64,000 nt of DNA from Rhyzopertha dominica (Eukaryota > Arthropoda > Insecta > Coleoptera > Bostrichidae). Location: the NCBI GenBank assembly GCA_025024175.1, contig QCXZ01000041.1, positions 47,549,786 to 47,613,785 of the forward strand, written 5' to 3'. The translations under genes were made by a program, and so were the position numbers. A model generated the notes under the pieces. That model had not been told where the DNA came from. It saw nothing but the letters and a program-made list of their open reading frames with translations, and did not search any database. Shown piece after piece: positions 1 to 12,389 of the stretch (position 1 is its first letter; each line of letters starts with the position of its first letter).

Positions 1-255
1 GAATATCGATCGGTTTTAGGCCTTTAGCACTAAGAAATCGTATAACAGCCCGTACTTCACAATCGGCGGGACACACGATTGTCGGAGGCATCTTAAATAC
101 TCAGTAAACAACGTACACAATGAAGAATCAAACTGTAATGGAGTCAGTGCGTAGACAAGAGATGTAGGTAACCAGCGCGCATGCGCGGAACGCCGACCGT
201 AGCGCTGCGGCGGCGGAATCGCAAAACGGTACTTACTTAAAAAACATGCCTCGTA
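1..255 (-). mobile_element. mariner copy A, 5' end, cut by the window edge
   Basis: This is the transposase-start end of a mariner element, read on the minus strand. It is nearly identical to the ends of the copies at 41502-42838 and 60545-61878. The terminal inverted repeat runs to a TA at 254-255 and reads CGAGGCATGTTTTTTAAGTA on the complement. An ATG on the minus strand at 91-89 opens the first 30 codons of transposase (MPPTIVCPADCEV...), which continue off the window. Only the N-terminal DNA-binding start is present, so activity cannot be judged. Confidence 0.93.
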
Positions 256-554
256 CTTTACAGTGTGTACCTTAATGTCGACGTTTTTTCCTCGTTATTA
301 TTAAAGGTTCTACTATTTTGAGATAAATNAGCACGGTAAAACAGATTTTGATTAATTTTTTAGTTTTTGAGTTATAACCGAAAATTAAAAATTTCGAATT
401 TCCTAAGGGCGCAGTAGCGATCGGAGTTTTTATATTTATTTTCTTGTAATATTGTTTCTTCTAGATTTTTTTTACGTTTAATGGAATGACGTAAAGTTTT
501 TTAATACTGCAAACACCTCTTGTGATGTAGACCAAACTTTTGTGTTTGTTCTAA
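256..554. other. Unassigned AT-rich spacer
   Basis: About 300 bp between two transposons with no reading frame of note. The part at about 330-440 (AAACAGATTTTGATTA and a following T-rich stretch) resembles, on the opposite strand, about 3170-3260, so it may be part of an old dispersed repeat. Confidence 0.4.
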
Positions 555-2205
555 TATAGGGTGTCCCAATAAGAACGATAGTGTATACGCGAGCGATAAC
601 AAGGATTAAAACTCACCGTAGCACACGTACTCGCGAGAGTACCAGGGGATGCCACCGCGATAGTCCTAGCGCGTTGAAACGCCGAAAAAAGTCTTTAATT
701 TTCAATAAGGATTGCGGAACGATTTCACCGAGTACAATGCTCTACGGCTTCGAACTAACGAATTTCGTTATCGCGGTTTTTTTTGTTGGCAAAAACAAAA
801 TTAACGAAACCGGCTCACTTCGCCATCTGTGGCTACCATTCCCATATATATACATTAATACCAATAATAAAATAATAAAATAAAAATAAAGGATGGCCCA
901 AACAGATAAGAAAATAAATTCAAATAAAACGACAACGGTTCTAGGTATCAAATTGGTTTTGGCTTTATTTAGAAGCTACATTCATGCCATTATGTATGAA
1001 ATGGCCACCTCGAGATCGCTGGCAGTGCTTCAAGCGTTCGGTCCAATTTCGGATAATATTTTCCAGCATTTGCGGCGTTACTCCGTCGATGGCTACTCGA
1101 ATGTTGTTTTCAAGGGCATCCAAAACGGCTGGTTTGTTAGCGTAAATCAATGACTTAACGTACCCCCAAAGAAAATAATCGAGGGGTGTCAAATCACACG
1201 ATCGCGGCGGCCAATCGATGAACGCTCGTCTCGTGATGATCCAGTCACCGAACTTCTCTCGCACAACATCAAGTGTATCGTTGTTTGTGTGGCTTGTGGC
1301 GCCGTCTTGTTGGAACCACATGTCGGTAATATCGATGTTGTCGAGCTCTGGCCACAGAAATTCTTCCAACATTGCTCGATAGCGAGGTCCATTGGTGGTT
1401 ACGGTGTCTCCTTCCTCATTTCGAAAGAAATAAGGACCGATGATGCCCCCATGCCACAATCCGCACCATACATTCAATTTTTGTGGGTACTGAACGACTT
1501 GTTCGGTCACTTGTGGATTGTGCTTAGCCCAGTAACGGCAATTTTGCTTGTTGACGAATCCACCGAGGTAAAAATTGGCTTCGTCAGAGAAGATGATTTT
1601 CTTGCCAAAATCAGGATCATCGTCCAACATTGCAAGCGCCCAATTTGCGAACTCACGGCGGCGCCCATAGTCTCCTGGCTTCAGTTGTTGCGTCACCACG
1701 ATCTTATACGGGTGTAGGCCCAAATCCAAGCGCAAAATTCGCCGAGTTGTCTTAGCGGAGAGGCCTAATTCGACTGCTCGGTGTCGATACGACCAATTTG
1801 AATCATCTTCAACACTGGCCGCTACGGCGGCGATATTTTCTTCACTTCGACCAGTTCGCATTCTGGTTGGTTTCTTCGAGTCCAAAAGTGTGTACTTACG
1901 CTCAAACTTTTGCACGGTGCGTCGAATTGCCTGCTCACTGAAGCCATGATTACGGCCGACTTCACGACGAAATTCACGTTGCGTATTCACAACAGAACCG
2001 GAATTTTGATAATATATTTTTATTATTTCTAAGCGTTCGGGAAGCGTGAAACGATGCATGGTGAAATGGCAAACCTTACTGAATATTTTGACAGCTGGAT
2101 GACGTTTGACAGGTTTCGCAGGCGCGTCCCATGCGTGCGCTTTTTGCCCACTGGACGCCATATTGGATGACGTAATCTTAAAAAGCCTAATTGGGGCACC
2201 CTATA
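555..2205 (-). mobile_element. Complete DD41D Tc1/mariner-type transposon
   Basis: A full-length element of about 1.65 kb. The left end (TAGGGTGTCCCAATAAGAAC from 557) and the complement of the right end (TAGGGTGCCCCAATTAGG from 2203) are imperfect terminal inverted repeats. Each is bounded by a TA (555-556 and 2204-2205), the target duplication expected for this superfamily. Inside is one uninterrupted transposase gene on the minus strand that starts about 45 bp from its end; about 400 bp of non-coding sequence follow the gene. Intact ends, target duplication and gene together make this the least decayed transposon in the window. Confidence 0.9.
965..2161 (-). CDS. Transposase, DD41D family, apparently intact
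   Basis: A 398-residue protein predicted to cut and re-insert its own element in the nucleus. The N-terminal third has a helix-turn-helix of the DUF4817 type (about residues 35-90, MHRFTLPERLEIIK...), followed by a second HTH-like segment (about 100-160). The catalytic core shows FSDEANF with D193, WFQQDGATSH with D286 and CDLTPLDYFLWG with D328. The 41 residues between the last two aspartates give the DD41D spacing, as in the mariner rosa lineage. No stop or frameshift interrupts it. M1 was chosen because the frame is open from there; M35 (minus-strand ATG at 2059) is an alternative start that matches where the DUF4817 domain begins. The frame ends at GGHFIHNG plus a few residues, a normal C-terminus for the superfamily. 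Whether it is expressed is unknown. Confidence 0.9.
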   Translation of the reverse strand: MASSGQKAHAWDAPAKPVKRHPAVKIFSKVCHFTMHRFTLPERLEIIKIYYQNSGSVVNTQREFRREVGRNHGFSEQAIRRTVQKFERKYTLLDSKKPTRMRTGRSEENIAAVAASVEDDSNWSYRHRAVELGLSAKTTRRILRLDLGLHPYKIVVTQQLKPGDYGRRREFANWALAMLDDDPDFGKKIIFSDEANFYLGGFVNKQNCRYWAKHNPQVTEQVVQYPQKLNVWCGLWHGGIIGPYFFRNEEGDTVTTNGPRYRAMLEEFLWPELDNIDITDMWFQQDGATSHTNNDTLDVVREKFGDWIITRRAFIDWPPRSCDLTPLDYFLWGYVKSLIYANKPAVLDALENNIRVAIDGVTPQMLENIIRNWTERLKHCQRSRGGHFIHNGMNVASK

Positions 2206-2274
2206 GAAACCATGGTTTACTTTGACTCCGCCAAAAAATATTTTTGGGCTTTTCAATAATATATACGAGGGTCA

Positions 2275-2990
2275 TGTCAAAATTCCTGCACACAAAGACA
2301 AAGCTCTTAAATGAAACGCATGTTTTTAAAAATTGCAATAAAATCGTTCAATATAATCCCCTGCATATCTAAAACACGTTGTCATCACTTCGGCGGTAAT
2401 CTAGTTGTTTATTTTTCCTAGTCGATAAATCGGACTTCTCCTTTCTCTTTCTTTCTTTGTTTCTTACTCCTCTCCAATGGAGGATCAAAACGAAATCTGG
2501 AAAACTCATGTCAGAGCTGCTCGGGGGATGTGGGAGGATTTCACAGCAGTTCTTCTAGCAATCTGCTTTGACTGACACTGCTTTATGCGATCTAGCTTTA
2601 CCGTGCAAGAGCATTACGCCGCTGTCTTTCATATCTCGTGTACACTTTTGGAATCATGTATTTAAATGTTCTACAAATGGTATTTGTCCATTGTTTGTTT
2701 GTCCATGCGGTCTTCTTCAATGATTATAGCCACAATAACAACAAAAGTGATATCCGTAACAGTATGAGGTCTCCAACTTTTGTAGTCTACTTTAGCACTA
2801 GCTAATCCAACGCTCTGGAACGCTTACTCCTTCAAGTTACTGTTGAACTATCCTCACACGGCTCCTGGTAGGTTTTACAGATGCATTTGTCATCTGTTAG
2901 CAATACTTCCTTGGCCGCCTATATTTTTTACCCGTACATACAATTACGAAAAAGTGGCTGTAAGCTATTTATTCATTAATATAAATATAG
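2275..2990 (-). pseudogene. Decayed mariner transposase relic
   Basis: A minus-strand mariner remnant recognised by broken blocks in several frames. About 2740-2800 gives WRPHTVTD...IIEEDR, the linker between the two N-terminal HTH motifs. About 2490-2640 gives GVMLLHGKARSHKAVSV and EILPHPPSSSD, matching the mariner blocks LLHDNARPH and EILPHPPYSPD. The catalytic Asp of the first block is replaced (HGK for HDN) and stops are present. The low-coordinate end (TACGAGGGTCATGTC near 2272) looks like a mariner terminal repeat, next to the DD41D element. Long dead; subfamily not determined. Confidence 0.72.
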
Positions 2991-4289
2991 AAAGTTTATA
3001 TTGTTGATAAGCACAAAAAATGTCTTTTTGATGGAGTCATAGAGCCAACTATGGCTAAAATTTGATCTATATCCCAAAGTGTTTGCAATATCAAAAAAAA
3101 ATAATTGTCATTTGATTCTACGTATAAAAACTATAAGAAAGCATATTTAAAAAAAAATAATACAAAAACCCCGGGCACTTCGAGGCCCTTCTAAAATTAG
3201 AAATCTTTCGAATTCGGCTATAAAAAAAAACAAAAACGGTAATCAAAATCTGTTTGCCCATCTCTAGGTTTAATAATAGCCGAGATACCCTCTAAAAACC
3301 TCGAAAATGCGATACTTTCTACATTAATAGTTGTCGTAAACACATAGCTTCGCCACATCAGTTCGCATTCGAATTACTATATCCTGATCAGATTTTCCAT
3401 CAAACGCGTCTCATGGGAGGCCACAAAATGCCTCAAAGACCCTTGGCTGCACGAGCACAATAAAAAGGAAACCATAGAAATCAAGGAGTTAGAATCCAAC
3501 GTCCTTTGTGGATCCTCTCTGTGATTATTAATTAACCGCGCATTCGGTTCTAAAACAATTCCACCGCGCAGCGCGCGAGTGTGTGAGATCGAGACATAAA
3601 AGGCACTGCGTGGGCCAGAGAATTATGCGTCAAGGCGTTTCGATTCTGGAGATGTGGGTTTATCTCGTATACCTGCTGCCACCAACCTCATTTCCACCGC
3701 CTCACGGGAGATAAGCTAACCTGTAACAGTGACAGGCCGATAGGGAAATGGTTTATAAGCTGCCGGGAATTAGATCCGAATGTCCGGTGATTGAGGGCCA
3801 GTTTTTGTGGAGTGGAGAACACGTTTTGACAAATGGGCGCGCTGGTAATTGGGATAAATGCGGTTTATGTCGCTCAGGCGTTATCGGAAGTTTAAATAGT
3901 CTCGGTCGCCTATATTAATCAAAGTTTTACAGACGCTATTTTGTGACATAAAAGGAAATGATTCCGTGAAAATAAATTCGTAATAAAATATACAAATGCT
4001 CCAGTCCTTGGACAATAAATTGCGTTTAGCAAGTAAGGTATTCCATTAGCTCGTCAGCTTATCAATTGCAATAATGACAGTATCGAAGCACAATAATAAC
4101 TGACACTGACAACTTATTTCACCAATTGGTATATATATTCTTATAAAAATCATTAATACATTACACAGTACTGTTAATTTAATGTGACTACGGTCAACTT
4201 TTGAAAAAGCGTTGAAAGAAAAAAATCTTTTCATTCAACGATAAGAGATCTCGCATTTGCGCTCTATACAGAATAGATGCATACATATA
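2991..4289. other. Non-coding; GC-richer block at about 3520-3870
   Basis: No gene or transposon was recognised. About 3520-3870 is clearly richer in G, C and CpG than its flanks and has no open frame. It contains homeodomain-like AT motifs (for example TTAATTAACC at 3529-3538) and looks like low-copy, possibly constrained DNA. This is an impression from composition only. Confidence 0.3.
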
Positions 4290-5260
4290 TGTATTTCTTC
4301 TGGATAGAGTATTGAAAAAAACCATTGAAAACCTCCATTCAGATCTAGATGGTCTTAAGCCAATCTTCAACACCTTCATCAATACGATAGAAAGATGCAA
4401 AACCACTAGGCCATGCTGTACGGGGGCATCTGTTGACCATATGTTCAATTATTTGGAGGGGGTCTCCACATTCACAGGAAAGATTGGTAGGTGGATCCCA
4501 TTAATTAAGAAAAAAGTTGCATTTCCCATGACCAGTGCAAAGGCGATTCAAAGTGACCCAAGCCTTCCTCGGGAGGTCAGTTTCAGCCTCCTTTTCTGTA
4601 GGATCGTCTATAAACTGTTGATCGAATATATCATGTTTCTTAAGTTACCAAACAGAACACCATCCATCTTCAATGGTATAAGGAGCACGAAGGAAATCTC
4701 CTATCCACAGAGGTTTTCTGGAAGTTATCCGAGCTGTAGGTAACTTTTATAGATCTCGGAAAATCGGAAACTCATTAGGAACTAATTGGTATTTTTGCCA
4801 AGCTTTATATGTAGCAAACTGTCTGCGAATCTCCGGAGCAGCAATATTTAAAAGAATCGGAAGCCAATGTTATCGAGTTGAGTTAATTGTTCCAATGATT
4901 AGTCGCATTGCAGTATTTAGCTGAGTGTCAATTTTTCCTGCGTGATGACTATTTTCCAGACAGAACAGCAGTACTTATCAGTGCTAGAAATCAAGGCAGT
5001 TGCAGAAGTACGGAGTACACTTGCATTTGCACCCCAACTTGTACCAGCAAGCTTATGCAGGATGTTATTTTTACTGATGTTTTCTAGATGTTTCTTGTTC
5101 GTTAGAGATGTCTCTAGCGTCACTCCGAGGTATTTTGGCGAGAAGTTATGTTTGTGAATTGTGTTATTGGACATAACTTGAAGTCTTTTGATGATTGTTG
5201 AGATGAAAACAAGTTACTTCCGTCTTCAATGGATTAGGGCACATTCAGCTCCAAGTTTTG
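4290..5260 (-). pseudogene. LINE (jockey/CR1-type) reverse transcriptase, 3' end relic
   Basis: The C-terminal part of a non-LTR retrotransposon ORF2 read on the minus strand with several frameshifts. In order: NPLKTEVTCFHLNN (about 5190-5250), FSPKYLGVTLETSLT and ILHKLAGTSWGANASVLRTSA (4917-5174), then in shifted frames TAMRLIIGTIN, WLPILLNIAAPEIRR (about 4800-4920) and a terminal NRLCTGHGKC with a Cys-rich CECGDPSK block (about 4440-4530). The order YLGV, HKLAG(S/T)SWGA, MRLI.GT, TGHG.C is that of the thumb and C-terminal zinc-knuckle region of arthropod LINEs. The catalytic palm (FADD box) is absent, consistent with 5' truncation. Confidence 0.85.
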
Positions 5261-5984
5261 AAGAATTCTGGGTAAATACCACCAAAACCAGTAGCTATAC
5301 TACTATACTGAAGATTCGCATCTTTATCTTAACTGACGAAGTTTTCACTTGATCATTTTCAATTCCTCCGTAGATATTTGAACAGAATTGGAGATATTAA
5401 CCAGTCGAGAAGTTCTTACTACATCGGATGCTCCCTGGATTTAGAAAATATGATACACCGTTTAGTATTGTGAAAACTAGTAAGAGTGATATTGGTTTCA
5501 GCTCAAGTTATCTTTCAAGTATTTGATCCGTTATCGGTCAAATAGAGCAATTAATTCCAAGCCCATTTTAGCACTGAAAACACACAAACACTAACCCCAA
5601 GAGCACCTAGACCACGTCGGATTTAACAACTTTAATCGTGACTTATAATGCGATATAAATCAAACGGCTTTAAGGCGCAATGACGCTAATTCCAATTTAT
5701 ACGGCAGGCTGGTGCAATTAAAAGCGACAACAATGGTTTCGTATAAGGAGCGAAAACCAACCACACTACCGCAGTCGTTACCGGCAGAGACCACCAAGTA
5801 TTAAAAGATNNCAAACCGTGAAAGTCGATTTTGACGTCAGAATATATCTTTCTTATCCATTCCATGCTGAAATCTTAAAATTTAACTCGACACCTGCGTA
5901 TAATCGGAGACCTAAGTAGACAAAAGCCTTAAAAAAAGGAGAAATCAACAATTTTCAACTACGTGGCATATTGTACCTTAAGAG

Positions 5985-6745
5985 CGTATATTTAAATATT
6001 GTCGGGTCAGAACAAACTTTTACGCATACATTTATTGTCTGTGAAGATTCACAAATTATTGTGTTGTTTCAGTTGTCGTTTTCTAGTTAGTGAATGCAGT
6101 CAACAACGTTCGCGACAATCGTTGATCCCACCAATTGCAAAGTATCAAAAGTGATTCGTCTTTTTTTTTGTGCAAAAGGATCTTCAGGTCATATCCACAA
6201 GAAGTGATGCCTTGTTTATCGACTAGCTCCAATGAGTTAAGGAAAGGTTAGAGAATGGTGTCAAGAATTCAAGATTGTCCAATGTCCATGCCGACGGGCT
6301 CGTTCAACAGATGGACCCAAACCTTCTCTTTAATAGACGATTGATAATTAGTAACCTAGCTGATGAATTTGCTCTTGATAGATGCACCACCATATTTAAG
6401 ATTGTTATGAAAAAGTTTGGATGTCACAAATGGTGTGCAAGTAGCCACCTTACATTCTCGACCTTGCACCTAACGGCTATTTCCTCTTCTAACACTTCAA
6501 CCAGTGGTTTGCTGGACAACGATTCGATAACAACCAGGATCGCCATTATGAACTGGTTGAATTCCCAGTTGGAGAACTACGCTTTACGAATATGCCTCTT
6601 AGAAGCAAAGAACAACACATGCTAATACCAAATCTTTTTAGAATAACTTACTTAACTGCGTAAATGTCATAGTGGCAAAAATACTAACTTTTCCTATTGG
6701 AAATAAAAGGCTCTGGACATTATTAGTTGGGTTACTGTTCTAATT
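5985..6745 (+). pseudogene. Internally deleted mariner relic, family 2
   Basis: A plus-strand mariner remnant. Its 5' leader (GTCGGGTCAGAACAAACTTT at about 6002-6021, and GAATGCAGTCAACAACG at about 6093) matches the end of the minus-strand relic at 38621-39560 and the fragment at 54945-55080, so these are one family. Coding traces include an N-terminal block (PPIAK at about 6130), RRLIISNLADEFALDRCTTI (about 6340-6400, the second HTH) and, after a central deletion, DLAPNGYFLF and QWFAGQRFDNNQD (about 6460-6540), matching DLAPSDYHLF and GQRF of mariner C-termini. The catalytic region between them is lost. Confidence 0.75.
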
Positions 6746-7435
6746 TGCTCTCTATGATTATTTATTTGCGACGTAAAACTGGAAACTCGGTTACGAGAGC
6801 CAAACACATCAAAACTAATTCTTAACGATCGCGAAGCTCAGCTTAAGACATGCCCCATAAAATAAAGATGTGATTACAGCTCGTGAAATAAGATCGTAAA
6901 AAATTTAGTGTCCCGCATTTCATATCGGCCCCCCAATCCCCCGAGCCAGCAGCAAGTAGGTTAAGCTCGGCTGTTGAGTAATGCCATCGCTGGGAAATTT
7001 AAACACGCGTGCTCGGAGGCATTATTTATCCGGGAGCATCTCTAAAGTCTAATTTACCGCGACAGATGCATATGTAGAGGAGTTACCACTCATAAATTAC
7101 GGAAGTATTTAAGGTTATTTTCATTTACCGCGAACGTAGCTCTTCTAAACGGTTGGTCTCGTTAGCGTGCTCATGTTAAACCTTTTTTATCTTTGATCAT
7201 TGGTTCTTAGGAATGCTAGTTAAGTCAGTAGCTGTAGCGGGAACGAAATACTGTGAACACAACACCATTAAACGAAGAAGTATAATGCTTTCCGAGGTGT
7301 TCTCATTTTGAAACAGATTGATTGATTGTGTTTTGCGATATGTTTTTTCAAAGAGACGCAAACTCATACATACAGCTCTAGTATATATATTTGCAATAAT
7401 AAATGTTCAGAAAATGCCGAATTGTGATGAAAAAT
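6746..7435. other. Non-coding spacer with a GC-richer part
   Basis: No gene or repeat was recognised. About 6890-7060 is GC-richer (GGCCCCCCAATCCCCCGAGC) and low-copy within the window. The rest is ordinary AT-rich sequence. Confidence 0.3.
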
Positions 7436-8560
7436 ACTGTGGAACCTCTTTAATCCGAGCGCCATGCTACCAGATCTCGTTCAGATTATCGAATTGTCCA
7501 TATTAGCGAATTTACCACTAAAACACATATGTACATATTTTTAGATCTATATTTATGTGTATTACGTATGTAGCACATGTTTGATTACAACAGGTTTAAC
7601 TCCAGTAAAAAATAAAATATATTTCATGAAACAGGAACTGAGATATACCTAGTAATTATGTATATAATACACTGACATGCATAGTACACTTAACAAATAT
7701 TTAATGGAAAAATAGAGCACTATTTTTTTCTGAAACAGCTGTCTGCTTCTTATATTTAGTTGCTGCATCTTAGGCTTCAACTCTCAATTCATATCGGAGA
7801 CATTATTTATCCAGGTACTGAAAGCTGGTACTGCATCATCATCTTTGACTAAACATGGAATCTTAGAAATATCATCGTCGGAATTACCCCCAGAGTCGAA
7901 ATCTCTGGCTTTTTACCCAACTCCATAATCTCTTCTATTTCATTTTCAGTCTCTGTAGGTTCTGGCGATGTAATTTATCTAATTAACCTGGCTAATGGGA
8001 TTTAGTTTTCTTCACTATCACAAATACTGTTTTCCTCAGCTGGTGCTGTTTTATTTATGATTTTTTGATTAAATTAGTGCCAGTCTTTGCTAGTCTTTGG
8101 CCAAAGCAAAACAACGTCTTCCAGTGATTCCAAAACATTGCAAGTAGATGCGATGATTTTTTAAGCAATAAAAATAATAATTTTATGGCTTTCATAACAT
8201 GTTGGTCCACCGGTTGTACAGCCTGGAGGAAAGAAAACCACCGTACCCAGCTGTCTAGATGCATTATCCAAAAAGAAGAATTGATTTCGGACTAAGATTG
8301 AGTTGCTTCATTTTATGCCTTACTGATGGAATAAGTTCTTTGTGTAACCACTCAGTGAAAATTCCTCTTATGGCCCAAAGCGAATATCAAATCTTTTCTT
8401 GAATTTAGGAAGCCATCCCGAACTTGCCTTGAAATCTTTTCGTGTTACTCATTTGTAGAAAGACAGCTTTCTCGCGTAGAATTTATCTACCTGCACAAAG
8501 CCCCTTTTTATCCCACTCTTTTCGGCACCTTCCCTAAACCTAATTTAATCAAAAACTACT
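7436..8560 (-). pseudogene. Tigger/pogo-like transposon relic
   Basis: The end at 7436 (CTGTGGAACCTCTTTAATCC, and further on GATTATCGAATTGTCC) has the layout of pogo/Tigger terminal repeats. Minus-strand traces follow the family order. DFKASSGWLPKFKKRFDIR (about 8380-8440) is the CENP-B type HTH. ELIPSVRHKMKQLNLSPKS then LDNASRQLGTVVFFPPGCTT (about 8210-8340) match the DDE core, including the DNA.P and FLPPNTT region. VDQHVMKAIKLLF (about 8175-8215) matches the QPMDQGVIKAFK block. The part between the HTH and the DDE core is deleted and frames are broken. The right terminal repeat was not found. Confidence 0.8.
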
Positions 8561-11500
8561 CTTGTAAATTACCCCGTGTATACTATGTAGGTACATAATA
8601 AGTCTATAGCTCTGTCCCTTATAAAGAAAGTACAACATGAAAATGTTGGAACTCTTCATTTTATCTTTTGATTCCAACTTTTTAAATCGGCTTAGAACCA
8701 CAAAATTAAGATGATCTTAACCATACAGATACTGCACCTTAGACCGTAGGATTCGAACTAAGGTTTGCTAGTTTTTTTTTCTGATGGAAGGACCAACGTC
8801 GTATCATGACGATTTGCTATGATTTTGATCTTGTTATTTTTCTATCAGTTACTACAGGTGCTTTTTCAATGACATATATCGGAGTAATGCTTGAGTAACT
8901 TAATGCAGGTAACTATAACGTTTAAAACTTGCGGAAGAACAGTCATATTCTGTACGATCTAAAAGTTACAGGTATTTTTTTCCATTCTTGGACGAGTCGA
9001 ACTGAAGCAAGTAACCTACTAAAACAGCAAATTATTTCAATTATTTGTTTCACAATTAGTTCAAATTAGTTAGGCTTAACAGTTTAGAGTAGTTTAACAG
9101 AATTGCTTTTCTATAGCAATACAACTGGACTTTTCAGTGCCATTAGTAACTTTCGTGACAAAAGGTTAAACCAATAATATTTTAAGCCCTTCTTTGTTTA
9201 ATAAGTATAACTCACATTACATTCATTAATTTCAATTAATCTTTAATAAAATTGCATGTTGCAAATGTGTTCCACAGTTTTCAAAACTGCTGCATTCAAT
9301 GGCGCTTCTAAAACAACACACTAAATTGCCATGCGAATGAAATAGAGTACTAAATAACCACGATACAAAAAAAAACAGTCACGGCTATTATAGCCTGCAT
9401 CTAAAAAACATATTGTAATATTTTGTAATGTTCATGGAATGTTCTTTATTAGTGAAGTACCAGCTTGAAATTTACGCCGTGAGTCTTGCTCATTCAGACT
9501 CTCTTCCCAACACACAATTTCCTTGTAATAATCTCATGAGAAATGTGAGGTTGAGGTCCGATGAACGTAGAGAGCATAGTATGATTCCTCCTCGTCCAAC
9601 ATATCTGCCACTATGTGCATTACTTATCAACTACGTCTAAGACAAGCCACGTATGCTGAGAGACGGAGGTAAAGTTTATAAGGTCCAATCAGAAATCCAC
9701 CTACCATTTCAACCAATAAAATTACGCAAAGCTTGTGCTAAAACCACTGTATCTTATTTTGTTAAAATCGGTAATGAGTCTAATCTAGGTCTAATCTAGC
9801 AGTCGCTTTGCGAATTACGACGTAGGTTAGTACGCTCTGTAAGTACAGAGATCTATATTACATGCAGCAAAAAGAGCCCATTGAAATGAAATTACTTTGA
9901 ATTGTTTTATCTTTGCCGTATTCATTTTAGCTCAAAATTAATCACTTCATATACATGTATTTAAGATAGACGTGTCCACGTAAAACTTTTGTTGAAGTGT
10001 CATGTGGGTTTTGCTTATTACACAAAAATGAGCAAAAAGATAGTGTAGATTTATCTTCGCCAGCGAAAATAATCTACCAATAACTACTAATCATCAAACG
10101 AATTGTGGAAAGGAACTTCGGTTTTCATAGTTTACTTGATTCAGTGCGATAAATAATCGAATAATTATATATGTGGTTATTTCTATTGGAAACGAACTAC
10201 TTTATCACTTGCTTCAGTTTTATCTATCATTTTGCCTGTGCCTTTATAGCTTTGGTTTCTCCAGAAAATTCCATTGCTTCTCCAGCTAGTTAAGAGAACT
10301 TTCTCTGTCGATCAATTCGGGATCGTCATTCCCACGCCATCTAACCGTTAACTTGATGATTACTGAATGCTGATTTCGCACAATCCTGTATGGCATTAAA
10401 TACCATCGGTTTCATTCATAACAAAAGAGCAAGAATTGTTCCGCTTACCTTTTTCAAATATGGCCGTTCCGAAAAGTTAGCTAGGTTGTGCACAGCTTTC
10501 TTGAATTTTCCGTGACATTAAATTTAAGTGTAATGTTTACGTTACACAGTTTTCCAAATACTTATATTACAGTAAGAAAACTCCATAAAAGAGACAATAA
10601 AGTAGAGGTAATCTTTAGTTGCCATGATGAATCCTCCAATTGGTTGTTTTACTGAACGAACTGTTGATGGAAGCTAAACCTCGTTAGATGTGTAATTGCC
10701 TCTGGTGAAGCGGGTAAACTGCAAATGGCGGAAGACCTCGCCAGGGTATTACCCGGGTTTTATTTTGTACTTTATCTTGGCTTCGGTCCGTCACTAATAC
10801 CCTAAATCGGCTTTGACGCATTGCCGTTTAAAACTTCCCAACAAAGAAAGTTCTTATCGCATCAGGTACACCAATAACTTTTAGTTACTTGTTCTTAATT
10901 TTCGAAGCTATTTAACCTCGCGCAGCCGACCGACATCGTTTATCTTTATAGGACCTGTTCCCGGCCGTCTATTTTCATCAAATTCTTGTTTGCTGGTTTC
11001 AAATTTCTTGTTTAAATTTTAATTATCTGATAATAAGGCATGTCGAACGAACCGGCACACATTAAATTATCTCTCGAGAGGAGCAAGATCGACGCTGGCG
11101 ATATCGAACGTTCAACTTCTACAAACACGAGAAAATCGGATGCCCGGAATGGCTGCTGTTGTTTCCGACAAAACAGACTTGGAAATGTGGCCATAAAGAA
11201 ACGTGTTTCTTGTCATTTTTATTGCTGTGTGCTATTAGTTCGAAATAGGGTGCGTAGGTGCTAAATTGGTAAATTTAAATCATTCAAAACTAGTTACAGT
11301 TTATATTTCTATCACGCTATCGAACAACATTATGAGTGCAATCTATGTTTGTTTAAGTGTACGTTATGCCATATTGTTTACATGCTCGTATATTATGTTA
11401 TGTTGTTAACCATTTGGATCGGAGTCGCATAATCATCAATAATTTGTCTCTCATAATTAGGAACTTGCATAAAAAAATTATTGTCTTAAAAATAGAGAAA

Positions 11501-12389
11501 AAATTTCAGAAACGTTTTATTTCCGATGATTGGTTGTTAAATAACTTCACAGATTGAAGTTAAACCAAAGACGATTAATACTGGCGCGCAAACCGCGGCG
11601 GCTGACAGTGACGTCACGCTACAGTAATGCAGAAAGCACTATGCAACGGAGCGCTTATTTGCTATTGTACTATACTGTACTGTAGCGTGGCGCAATTTTG
11701 TATTGAATCAAACACATTACGTTTTTACACGCGTTTAAAACCTCCGATTTCTTTGGAAAGATTTTATTTTATTATTAGTATACAGGAGCCATATAAAAAA
11801 TTGAGTGAAAAAAATCATGGAAGTTCCTAATTATGTATTACATAGGCCTTTATAAAATAGCACTGCCACTTTAAAAACCATTTTAAATAAATTTGTTATA
11901 GCTATTGATACTGTTGTATATAGCGCCGAAATTTATTTCGACTATTTTAAAAGTTTTCGAAAGTTTTTAAAATGTTTGGGATGTAGGTACCAATTCAGAT
12001 TTAAACAGATGATGGACAGACATAGAACATTTTTGCAAAGAACTACAAGGCTGTTTTTCAACTATTGTTTGAACTGTACTGAGCATAATCCATTAAAATT
12101 AATGGATAAATTGGGTATCAATTATTCAGATATCCATATGAAAACCATGTCGTTGTTCAATGTTTTGCCTCTGTCGGCAAGTTTGTATACAAACCATTTT
12201 ACCGTAGCCTACCTGCCTCTAAACTCTGAAGTTGCGAGTTCGAGTTCGCCTTGTAATTTTGTAAACACCTTAACTTTCTAAATGTACTTTATTTTTAAGA
12301 GAACTTAAAATGTTATCTAAATTATATGTACTATCAGTAACTAAAATATTATGCATGCTTTTTAAGTATCCTCTTTAATTTTTCCAAAA
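8561..12389. other. Long unassigned AT-rich stretch
   Basis: About 3.8 kb without a recognisable gene or transposon. Small structures noted: a 12-bp inverted repeat (CACGCTACAGTA at 11615-11626 and its complement at 11678-11689) inside a GC-rich patch at 11582-11700 that could be the end of an unrecognised element; GC-richer DNA at about 10660-10830; and a degenerate tRNA B-box-like GAGTTCGAGTTCGCC near 12236. Short open frames here show no known motif. Confidence 0.3.

Noticed and set aside
1289..1717. A 142-codon plus-strand open frame
   Set aside because: Antisense shadow of the intact DD41D transposase.
4312..4743. A 143-codon plus-strand open frame
   Set aside because: It is the antisense of the LINE relic at 4290-5260, whose minus-strand motifs (TGHGKC, CECGD) explain the sequence.
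8748..8765. Reverse B-box-like GGATTCGAACT
   Set aside because: No acceptor or anticodon stems found on the minus strand around it.
8896..8915. AATGCAGGTAAC as another recursive splice site
   Set aside because: No pyrimidine tract before it; many CAGGTA words occur by chance in the window.
12226..12252. tRNA B-box-like GAGTTCGAGTTCGCC
   Set aside because: No matching A box or closing stems upstream; probably chance.
11976..12281. A 101-codon plus-strand open frame next to the Penelope relic
   Set aside because: No similarity to Penelope or any domain that I can recognise; composition is ordinary for the region.
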